A stretch of DNA of 64,000 nt from Zychaea mexicana (taxonomy: Eukaryota > Mucoromycota > Mucoromycetes > Mucorales > Lichtheimiaceae). The stretch covers positions 124,001 through 188,000 of the forward strand of contig NW_026516697.1 of NCBI RefSeq assembly GCF_025766255.1, written 5' to 3'. This document shows positions 35,241 through 45,148 of the stretch, in pieces; within the stretch, counting starts at the first letter, position 1, and every line of letters starts with the position of its first letter. The translations under genes and the position numbers were made by a program. The notes under the pieces are model-generated. The model did not search any database, was not told the origin of the DNA, and saw only the letters and a list, made by a program, of their open reading frames with translations.

Positions 35241-37139
35241 GTAAATGAGTGGAGAAATGATGAGAAAGAGATAAAAGGGTTCGTTTTCTCGCAAGTGTCT
35301 TTTCAACGCAGTATTTCTAGTTTCGGTGCACGAATCTGGGGTGACCTTGGCCTTGGCCGGCACTACACAACATTTGCTCCGACATCGTAAGTACGACATG
35401 CACTAGCATACTGTATTTCCATGTGTGTGCATGTTGTATACATAGAAGTTTTGATCATGCGATAAAAAACACCAAGACAGTGTGTATGTTGTGGTAACGA
35501 CAATCGTACTTTGTCCTTCTTTCATTTTTCTCTTTATGAGGATTTAAGGCAAGTTTATAACTAATTAGTTGGCTTTGGAATATGGGGAAACAAAAAAGAA
35601 CTGAAATGGGGTCTGGTTACAGTGTTACTTTATAACAGAAAGTAAAAAAAAAAGAGGGGGGGGGGGGTGGGGCGCGGACGGAGAGGGTTTCTTTAAGTAA
35701 ATGACAGCTTTGTACTGCTCAACCCATCAATCGGTGCTGAGGATTTTTCTCTGCGTTTGAATTACCAGACGCCTGTGTGAGTATCATACAGACGATATTT
35801 AAATGCTGAACACTTGCCTTTATATCTCTAATTTTTCAGATAGATTTGTAAATTAGGAGACAACTCATTAAAAGGAGTCAAAGTTGGAGGATCTAGCACC
35901 AACGATCCGCTTAATCCTTTTTTCTGGTGAGGGAGGCTCTACTGTTGTGGATCATCATCGGAAGAGGAGGATGGTGGGAGAGGGGGAGTATAATAGGGGC
36001 CTTTTAGCGGACTTTCATTGCCTCGCACGAGGCTCACATAAAGAAATGGATCTTCCATTTGCTCGTGTAGTGTGTAATAAAAAAGTCAGCAGTGGACATC
36101 GCATTTCTCATGGCTTTCATATGGCTTTCATATAAACCCTACTTTATGCTCTAACAAGTGCTACGTTGCATATGATATCAAGATTCATGATGGAGGGTAC
36201 AAGGGTGAGGTTTATAGCTTGTAACTTTCCTTTTGTGCTAATTTAATATATACGACAAACAGTCAACCATCAGGCGAAATCAAGTAGGTGAGGAAGTGTC
36301 CGACAATACCATACTACTAGGTCGATTCTCGACGAACATTGTCCTTACGCTGATCAACGAGATGACTTTGTGTATTTTGGCGTGCCTAATTTTTTTTTTA
36401 TCGCCGTGACGTTTGTAAATCATTTGACAAAAATATGTTGAATGCTTCCACTTCAGCCTAGAATTACGCGACAAGGCTGTATAACTAGTATATTCAAGCT
36501 CCTAAAAATAACCTTGTGTCTCCACACAGTACACGAGGGAACGAGGTGCCGGATTGTTCTTGTGGCATATGTGATTTTCCAGTACCAGTATCCGGGGTGG
36601 AGCGGCGAGCATCATCTAAATCTGCATTAACATGCAGGCACATGGTGCTTCCTATATAGTTCAAAATGTATTTCTTAAGGAAGACTTAGTGACCTTGTGT
36701 AATTGGTCGCTTCCTTGCGGTACAATGAGGAATCCACAACTAAAAAAAAAAAGAGCCCGTATAATCGGGAAAAAAGGTTAGGGTGGAGTGCTTCCTATAT
36801 ACCGGGTGCTGCTCATTTTTGTGTAACCAGATCTTCGCATGGACAGACAAACCGTGCGCACAGAACTCAGGGTGACTGTGCGAACATATCTGTATATAGT
36901 TCAAGAAACCCTTGCGTAGGGGTTTGTATATCATCCCTCACCATTCAAACGGCCATGTTTAAATTTCGATTTAAAGCTGCCCCGCGTCGTCGTCGATGAC
37001 GGATTTCAGGATTTGGCAAGTCTCCTTTCAACAAAAGATACTAAGAGTATAAATTTATGTCGTATGTAGTCGTATAATCGCACTCCTTACGCCATTCAAT
37101 TCCTTTGACGGCGTTTTCCCCGGAATCTAAACAAAACAT
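35241..37139. other. 1.9 kb region without a recognised gene
   Basis: Begins with the P450 promoter side, then an A/G-rich stretch with a G-run at 35655-35670. Beyond this I see only short stop-limited frames with no recognisable content. Confidence 0.45.
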
Positions 37140-37331
37140 TTTCGCTCATGATAGATATTCGACTGACAAAGGATGGCGAGATCATCATGATGCACGACAT
37201 GAAGTTGAATCGTACGACGACTGGCCACGGGAAGATCGGAGAGGTCAACTATCATGGTTACATTGATGGCCTTGAAACAAAGTCGGATCCACCGCAGCCT
37301 ATACCCGTTTTTAGAGACGTGGTGAACTTTC
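37080..37331 (+). pseudogene. Broken glycerophosphodiester phosphodiesterase (GDPD) fragment
   Basis: The frame at 37148-37331 reads IDIRLTKDGEIIMMHDMKLN followed by RTTTGHGKIGEVNYHGYIDG and QPIPVFRDVV. This is the core of the GDPD family, which hydrolyses glycerophosphodiesters; the metal-binding Asp and the HD of MMHD are kept. Immediately upstream the expected HRG...PENT region is only faintly visible in other frames (about 37100-37140), with stops. Downstream the similarity ends abruptly at about 37330. It is therefore a truncated relic of about 60 residues out of some 250-350. Confidence 0.7.
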
Positions 37332-37407
37332 CGTACCCAAACCCCTTGGGACATATCTTTGCAGTTTTTCGTGGAAAATGACAGAATTGCACAAGTAGCA
37401 ACCGTCA

Positions 37408-37734
37408 CTAAAGCAAGAGTAAATGTGACATCCGTAATAATCGGCTGGAGGGTTCCGTCAATACGCTGTTGAGTGAAAAGGAGAAGTATAACGTACCGGG
37501 ATGGATATCCAGCGGTGACCGTACAAAACCGCGAAAATCGATATTAAGCTGTCGAACTGGAGTAGCTACCGTTTCAATGTTGGGTGCGCCCTTTGCGTTG
37601 AAGCCGTTGGCAGTAAGTATGCTACGACGGTGATACGCCACTTTACCAGTGTGCTGTAAATCGACGTCGATCTCGCGCACAGGTTGTGGTGGGTTCATTG
37701 GTATATGAGAGCTGCTACCGACAACAAGGGCCAT
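37408..37734 (-). CDS. Unrecognised small ORF, possibly the first exon of a spliced gene
   Basis: ATG at 37734-37732 begins MALVVGSSSHIPMNPPQPVR and stays open to a possible donor (CCCG|GTACGT) near 37496. A phase-compatible acceptor (CTCCAG at about 37452) would extend it into a Cys-rich tail that overlaps the GDPD relic in antisense. The sequence is not low-complexity and could be a real secreted or lineage-specific protein, but no family is recognised. It may equally be decayed DNA. Confidence 0.3.
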   Translation of the reverse strand: MALVVGSSSHIPMNPPQPVREIDVDLQHTGKVAYHRRSILTANGFNAKGAPNIETVATPVRQLNIDFRGFVRSPLDIHPGTLYFSFSLNSVLTEPSSRLLRMSHLLLL

Positions 37735-37866
37735 AGGTTATTCCATAAGGCAATGTCAAACCCTTTCGGTAAGTTTGGCGACTGATTGCTTGTTATATGA
37801 GCTGCTTCATATTGCCTATGTGAATGCGTGTCATAGTACCGGACAGTACCCATTCAACAATTGAAC

Positions 37867-38430
37867 TTAAAAGTTCACCTGGAAGTCGCGGGCAATGTGT
37901 TGCCTTTCTCCTTCGCAATCAACACACTTCTGCTTTTCCTGGAGCGACTTGGTGCTGGCATGTCTGACCTGAACGTCCTTTTTCTGGCAACAGTCCTTTA
38001 CGCATTGTATAGCACCGAGGCAGATTTTGGCAATGCTGAATCTACCGTCAACTTTCTTCTGATTCTGCTGGTAAAGTTGCCAGCCAATGTCGGTGGGCCG
38101 TTCATACGTTCCGTCTGCTTTGGGAAGTAGGGCAATCGTGTGCTTTTCGTCGCCGTCGATCCATCTCGTAAATTCGGTCTTCAGATTGGAGGACTTGTTA
38201 GAACTTAATCGGTGTGAGGTTGGTACTTTAATCAGGTTGTTCGAGTTGAGTGCATAGAGTAGCTCATAAAGAGACTGGTTTTCCTGCCCTGCTTTTACTG
38301 TATCATAACCACCGAAAATGGAAAGCACCCCAATGCCCGACGATGAAATGGGCGCTGGATTGTTTATGTTTTGCAACTTGTCGTCCTTCCAATACGAGTT
38401 GGTAACGGTGTATTACGGTGCCTGCTTAGT
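37867..38430 (-). CDS. Unrecognised ORF, about 185 codons, no clear start
   Basis: An open frame on the minus strand includes NSYWKDDKLQNINNPAPISS, then GVLSIFGGYDTVKAG, TRWIDGDEKHTIALLPKADG and a Cys-containing tail ending DFQVNF. It is preceded by an in-frame stop and has no good ATG at its left border, so it is probably an internal or last exon whose upstream exons (perhaps near 38440-38590, another open stretch) are unclear. The composition looks like a folded protein. I do not recognise the family. Confidence 0.35.
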
Positions 38431-40098
38431 ATCATCGCTACACTGCTTGGGTGTATAGCAGCTACCTTGCCTTTTTCAATCAAGTACAGTACAAGGAAAC
38501 CAGGGCGAGCGTTTGGTATGTACCTGAAAACCGGACTCGGGGTTCCCATATAAGAAGAAGCGGAGATGGTGCACAAGGTGAGACACTATATACTACAGCG
38601 GCATGACAGCGACCGTGTGTGTTTCCATAGTGTCAATCCAACGATACTTCTTTTACTTTTGCTTTGGCACAGCAAAGAACAAAGGAGAAGCAGAAGGGCT
38701 CTACAAAGTTAATCACGTGATGGGGCGACTGCGCTTGAAAACCAGTCTTGACCTGCTGATCCACTAGCGTGTGACTTTTTTTGGTTTTTTGAAAAAGTAT
38801 AAATACAGGTCCATTTTTCAGAGCAAGAAGGATTTCTTTATGCAGTAGCACCAACAGATGTTTGGGGGCATCGGTGTATACTTTTCCCTACGGGGCCCCA
38901 TAGGAAAATGACAAAAAGCACATTGGTGTGCCCCACCAAAAGACAAAATCAATAACACAAAAAGTGTTGTTGACGTCTAAACTATCTGATTGTGTGTGTT
39001 TCCTTGACCAACAAGGTGCACCACTACAAAAATAAATAAGAAAATGATAAAAATAAATAAACACAAAAAGTGTCGTTGAAGTTTGATTGATTGCGTATAG
39101 TAGTTTGAAAGAAATTCGAAGGCTGCAGTAATGGCAGGATCTTCAAGGCTGCCGTCTAATTAACAAAGTTGTAGCGCTTGTCGTTGGACTTTGTCTTCCT
39201 GAATGTCAGCTCCACTACATTTAAAAAAAAGGAGTGTTCCGTGAAGCACAGACCGTCTCGCACTGGAATTTACGCTCGCTTGTCATTAGCAGCCAAGTAC
39301 TACAATGATGCTACAGCTGTTTTGAAAGGTATTTCAATCGAGTTGCACGATTGCAAAAACGAACAATGGCTGTTCTTTTTTAAGCGCGTAGTACGCGAGA
39401 TTTATATTTGCAATCTCAGATCTTAAGTAAACGCTGCTTCTGCAATTAACGAGATTGTTACATTTTGCGAAGTTATCTATATCTACGGTTTCCTGACTTT
39501 GCACATGGTCTTTGCAGTTTTTCAGTCTTACAAGTGCTCATCATTACAAAGTAAGTGACTTCGAGTAGAAGCTTTGCCAGATAAATCTATGAAGTTCTAC
39601 CGTGTACTATATCAATACACGCTCTCTTGCTCAAGAGCTTCCCGATGAAGTTGGACAACGATTTTGGTATCATGTTTAATAAAAGCCCTTCAGTAAGGTC
39701 TTAAAAGACTTGCTTGGTGCATAGAGTACCTGCAGCCTCCCCGTAATTTAATCGCATGTTAACTTAAACTTGTGCTTTTCTGTTGGATACTATATATATA
39801 ATGATGTGGCAACTATGTAGGCATTCCAAACATGCAGACCATTAAGCACAAATATCGAACTTTATGGTTCAGATTATGCATCATTAAGCAGTGGTATATC
39901 GTAGTAAAAGGTAATAGCTGGTTATCATATTCTATATGCTTATGTAATGCTGATATTGCCGGCCATCCATCATGAGCCAATTTCCTGTTGACTGCAGTGT
40001 CAAATTCAAGACCATGTGTACATGCACGTCATACAGCTTGTCATAGCTTGATTCAAATCCTGCTTTTATCCGGCAGTAGTACCAAAAGATACAACGCA

Positions 40099-41162
40099 TC
40101 AATGATATTCAGCCGGAAAATTACCCTTATTGGCTTTGCGATCGCAATCCAAGAGAAAGGGCGCACTACTGCAGAGTATTAGCCAAAGAGTACAGTAAAG
40201 TACATAAGGTACAAATATTGTCGTCATAATCAATTTCGACTGTTTCAACCAGCGAGCAGTTGTTAGCTTTGCAGGAAGAGTCGACAGACCAAGCATTATT
40301 GATCGTCGTGTGCCGAGAGAGAAGTTAATAAGAGCAAAAAACCGATCATACAGCTGGGAATCAAATGAATTCAGAATATCCGTTGGTTGCAGGTTGACAG
40401 GAGGGTATCCACTGCCGACAATCCTGATATTAACCAGGCAACGACATGCGTAGGCAATACGCCACGATTGATTTGGTCGTCGTAAGGGGGGAGATGTACG
40501 CATAAACTGCCGGGGTAATACACTCCAAAGCGGTCATCCTGTGTATATGAATATATAGACTTTCCCGTATATCATCCAACATCATAGGCCCCATTCTATA
40601 CTTGCTAAACAGATTCCCAAAAGCACCGTCTCTAGACACTAGCGCCCAAATTGTCACCCTGAGAGCTACACGCAATCCACAAACGTCACTCGTTACTCTT
40701 GCAGATCTTACCTCCGGTATGATAGCTCAAGCCTCCGACAGTATCTATCCTTATCTCGCAAAAACTTATAATTTTAATCTGGGGCTTCTAGCATATAACT
40801 GTTTCGAATACATGATAGGGAACTTGATTGAATCTGAGTCTCACCGGCATTCAGTACGATTGACACTTATTTTCACGTCCCTGGACCTGTTTGATAAGGG
40901 CAAAGCATAACATATTGTGACGGAGCTCTCTTCGACTTGAGTAGACAAAGTTCAACAATACTCGAAATATACAGAGAAACTTGATTCTAGTTAGGACGGT
41001 AACGCTGCTCAGCTCGCTGTATTGGCAGCTGCTATAGACACTTTCGGCTTTGTATAACACTCCCGCAAGAAATACAGCCCATCGTATTGTTTCTTGAACT
41101 GCCTCCCGAGTTCGACCATTGATACAGTATATCCCAAAGACAAATGAGTATCCACCTAGCAT
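40099..41162 (-). pseudogene. Decayed multi-membrane-span protein remnant
   Basis: Minus-strand frames, interrupted by stops and shifts, include hydrophobic stretches such as LGGYSFVFGIYCINGRTREA, KYRMGPMMLDDIRESLYI and LIMTTIFVPYVLYCTLWLIL. Their order suggests one degraded protein with several membrane spans. The family (receptor, transporter or other) is not recognisable. Confidence 0.3.
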
Positions 41163-41761
41163 GCTTAGATTCGGGTTTTACAAGAGGTTCATAAACTGAG
41201 CCACCCAGATGCGCAATATTAGCAAGCTAGCACCAAAAGAAGCTCTGCAGATGTCTGCCTGACCTTCTTCCTTTCAATGTTCCGAGCCCATAATTTAAAG
41301 CTTCCTCTCTCCGAAATGCAGATGCTTTATCACTCACAAAACATACTATCCAAGCCAGTAGGCACCATACTCTGCGTTAGATGCTGCGTTAGAAGCTTCC
41401 GGATCTTTTGCAAGTTCTTGTACAGATGTGATCAATTTTTCTCATCCACGCATCCTACCAATATATACACACAATGCGAAACGAGTTAGGGGATGCTTTG
41501 CCATGCCCTAACTCATTAACACTTCGCCTATATGCTCAAAGCGCTACTGTGTAGCTTGTTCATCAGCCACCTCCAAACGCTCCTTCTGCTCTATACACAT
41601 TTTCTGTAAGCGAACAAGGATCGATTCCATTAAAACACACATAAAAAAAAGAGCAGGGTCTATTCTTGAGAACAGCCGCACCGATGCTTTTAAAGGTAGG
41701 GACGTATATTTAACGCCCTACTAGAAAGGTCGTGTGCATCTGTGAGTGGGAGTTCACGCTT

Positions 41762-41775
41762 GTTGCCATGGCAAC
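41762..41775. promoter_or_regulatory. Perfect RFX X-box palindrome
   Basis: GTTGCCATGGCAAC is a perfect 14-bp palindrome identical to the consensus binding site of RFX transcription factors (fungal Crt1/Rfx1, Sak1). It is followed at once by a second inverted repeat, CCATGG GGA CCATGG (41781-41795). It lies 1.1 kb upstream of the rhomboid-like gene in gene-poor DNA, so the target gene is uncertain. Confidence 0.5.
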
Positions 41776-42860
41776 GAGTGCCATGGGGACCATGGTTGCT
41801 TGATCACGTAACTTCTGACACAACATAAAACGTGGATAATATAAAGATGCCCAACGGACTGTGCTATAAAAAGAATGTTGCCACGCACTCGCCTACGCGT
41901 TAAGCGTCATGCTAGATAAATTTCTATGCATTAGATATACTGTATGTGACCCAAAACTGATACGTTTCTGTTGGAAAAAGAAAAGGGATCAGCAATAAAA
42001 TGTGTAGGGATTGACATGATCGTTGTGTATATTCTTTCTCTCTCAGTCATGGAACAGGGTCCAAGAAAGATAAAATACAGTATATAGAAGATTGAGGAAA
42101 AGAATGAAAAAAGGATTGTATATGTACTATGACACTTACTATCCATATCATCGTGACATGGAGCACATATACTACCACATATGTACATAGGGTATATGTG
42201 GTCAGAACTGTACTTAAAAATATTATTCGTTGTTGTTGTTGCTTTTATCACTATTTAGCCCTATACAGTACCTCAACATCAACCCATTTCTTGCCGGTAG
42301 TGATGAGTGTAGAGTTTCTCTTGCTTGATAAAATTTATGCACAACTCCTATTTAAGATATGACCAGCTATATCTCTCGGCAAGCTGTAGCCCGAAATGTT
42401 CCGCTCAGTAGATTTGAACTGTCATGCTTAATCTGCATCTGTCCCCGCAGAGACACAAGACAATAACCTGTCAATGCAACAACCCATGTTCCCGGTAAAT
42501 AGTATGCTCTTTGCATAATGTTAGTAAGTAGGTCAACCTTGGGCTTATTGTTTTGTGCATGTGTATGTTCATGCACACAAATGTGAAACTGAATAACAAA
42601 TGATGACATTGATGAAATAGCTTGCTATAAGCTTTTACCGATATCCTTGCTTCGTTGGATTATGCTAATGCATATATAAATAGTATATTAACAAAACCCG
42701 TATTACGTCCTTATTTAATCGAATTTTTAAAGTTGGCGTATCTTTTTCTGGTTTTACACGGTTTCTTTTAATTTTGATACTGCTGTACAACAATATATCA
42801 ACTTTGTGAACAATAGCTATCACAGTACCAACAACGATACCAATCACAGCAATATATACT

Positions 42861-44919
42861 ATGCCGCACCAAAGAAGCTCTTCTACCGGCAGCGAAGCAA
42901 CGACGGTTGGCTGCTCAAAGAACGCCAGTGATAGCGGGACTCCAGTGCTAACAACATCTTTTCGTCCAGAGGGAGAAGCGAATCGCAAAAACAGCAACAA
43001 CAGCCATAGCATAGCAAGTAGTAGAAACAGCACTGCTTGCGCCGACGATATCCAGGAATCCCAATCGGTCATTCTAGATTTCACAACAAGGCCACCATCG
43101 TTGTCACCACAACTTTCTTTTGCCTCACCAGAAAAACATCCTATTTCCAGCAGTTTCGATTATGCTGACACAGAAAAGCAGAAAGCGATATTGTTTGACA
43201 ACCACCAACATCACCATGCCAAACTGTCGTATCAAGACCGGTATAATGAAAACGAGATCGGCGATAACAAAAAGGGGTCCTCATCTCGGTTACGTGAATG
43301 GATCACATTGTTTTCGAGTGGTGTGACTCCTTTTGGTGCATCAGATTGGCCGCCAGTGTTTATATGGATTATCATCATCATGATGTTCTTTGTTATGTCA
43401 GGAGAACTTTTACTCAGTAAAGAGACTGCTGGTAAGTAAAGAGATTGAGATGCTTTTCTTTCAAAAAAGTTATATATACTATACTTAATATTAGCAAAAC
43501 TTATATATGATATAAACGTCAACATGTAGGCGAGTTTCTTGAGTTAAAGCCGTTCAATTATATGCTTGGGCCATCAATACAGGTTGGATTATGATTCATT
43601 AACTTTTCATGTAGAAAATAATCTATGAATTATAAAAATCTCACTATGTTTTCTTCCCAACCAAAAAAGATTCTCATACAAACCGGTGCCAGATTTCCAC
43701 CATGCATGCGTAACACCACACATATGCCACCAACTCAAAATTATGTTTGCATCAATGCAACGACAGCAGAAGCAATCCAGGCTTCAACATCTCTTTCTCT
43801 TTTTGATCCTGCGAATGAAGCATCAAACGGCACAAATAATACGGGTGCTTTTATGATCGAGCCAACCATATGTAGTCTCGAAGATATATGTGGATTTGGA
43901 GGGTTTGCCAACTCAAAGACCCCTGATCAAGCGTTTCGGTTCCTGACTCCGCTGTTTGTGCATAGTGGTCTACTGCATTGGGCCATCAACATGATAACCT
44001 TAGTACTCTTGGGATTTAAACTGGAGCGTCTTATGAGTGGGTGGCGCTTTGGAGGTAAGTAAAAACAAAACAAGGAGGGGGCCGTATAAAAGACGGACGT
44101 TCACTTGGCAAGGACAAGAGCATTGAACAGTAGTACGTTAGTCGCATACGTTACTTCAGGCATATTCGGCAATGTTTTTGGTGCAAACTTTGCTCCTCCC
44201 ACTACACGTAAGTTTGTGTTAAGGCGCATAGCATAAAAGTGCTTTAATCATATCCTCATTTTCAAAAATCTACGCTCTTAGCAAGTTTGGGGTGTGGTGC
44301 AGCTGTGCTTGGATTGATGGGATGCTTCTTTATCGACCTGGCATTACGATGGCGCATTGCTAAACAACCTTTCAAGCATCTAATCAAGCTCATTGTCTTT
44401 ACAAGCAAGTAGATCACCAATAACAGTTTTCTGGTTTCGAAGATGTGTAACCGTCTTCTAACGCAAGTCTTTTTATATCTATACGTAGCCCTCGGGTTTT
44501 GTATTCTTGGAATCTTACCAGGGTAATAGTTCGCAATACATAAGAACAAAATTTCATCATTGTTTTAAAAAAGAGGACTGCTACTGCTACTACTACTACT
44601 ACACTACTGCTGCAGTAGTATGATGCCCATGGTAGTACTTGATCTTTTGGCTAATAGTTCCCGCAGAGTTGATAGCTTTTCAAACACGGGCGGATTGTTC
44701 GCAGGCTTTTTGATCGGCATATCGATGGTCCCCGCTCGACAGGAAAGCAGAAGCAGAAAAGGTGTTCTGCTACTATGGGCAATACGTGTCATTTCTCTAG
44801 CGATACTAGTCGTTTCGTTCATATCGTTATTGAATAATTTCTATGGAGACAAGAGTCTTGATGAGGTATTTAAGAGGATGACAAAGTGGATTCATTTTAA
44901 AAAGCAGGTCTTGGAATAA
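42861..44919 (+). CDS. Rhomboid-family protein lacking catalytic residues (pseudoprotease)
   Basis: ATG at 42861 (MPHQRSSSTGSE). A long Ser/Asn/His-rich cytosolic N-terminus leads to the first membrane span FIWIIIIMMFFVMSGELL, then the rhomboid hallmarks NYMLGPS and GARFPPCMR. A cysteine-containing luminal loop follows. The helix LTPLFVHSGLLHWAINM keeps the conserved His and Asn of the oxyanion region. In the catalytic helix the sequence is PSLGCGAAVLGLMG, where active rhomboids have GxSG: the serine codon position is GGT (44296-44298), Gly. In the last helix VDSFSNTGGLFAGFLIG has Asn (44683-44685) where the catalytic His is expected. Six introns were joined by phase, including one GC-AG intron (donor GCAAGT at about 44402). 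The fold is retained while both catalytic residues are replaced, so an iRhom-like, non-proteolytic role is inferred. Confidence 0.85.
44581..44604. repeat. (TAC)n microsatellite in rhomboid-like gene intron
   Basis: CTACTGCTACTACTACTACTAC-type repeat inside the last intron. Confidence 0.6.
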
Positions 44920-45148
44920 TAGAAGGAAACTCATTCTACAAAGTGAAATTTGTTTAGTTTTGTACCTATTGTCGCTATATTTCTTGTTTGCCAATAAGCG
45001 GCTTTTGCGACCAATCCAAGTGATTGTTAATAAAAAAAGGAATTCCGTCAAAAAATAAGACAACACCAGTTTCTGCATAAGCTGAATCTTTTATATTTCT
45101 ATTTTCAAGACTACCCCTCCCTTCACCCCTCACAACGACTTTGGCAGG

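Larger units (their letters stand above)
38590..42860. other. 4.3 kb gene-poor region with decayed sequence
   Basis: Frames are short and interrupted. One stretch at 39178-39426 (plus) and a larger decayed membrane-protein-like stretch at 40099-41162 (minus) suggest old coding DNA. A strong palindrome (X-box) lies at 41762-41775. The last kilobase is the promoter side of the rhomboid-like gene. Confidence 0.45.

Noticed and set aside
39178..39426. An 82-codon plus-strand open stretch with protein-like sequence
   Set aside because: It has no ATG at its start, no splice signals that extend it and no recognisable family. Left as part of the gene-poor region.
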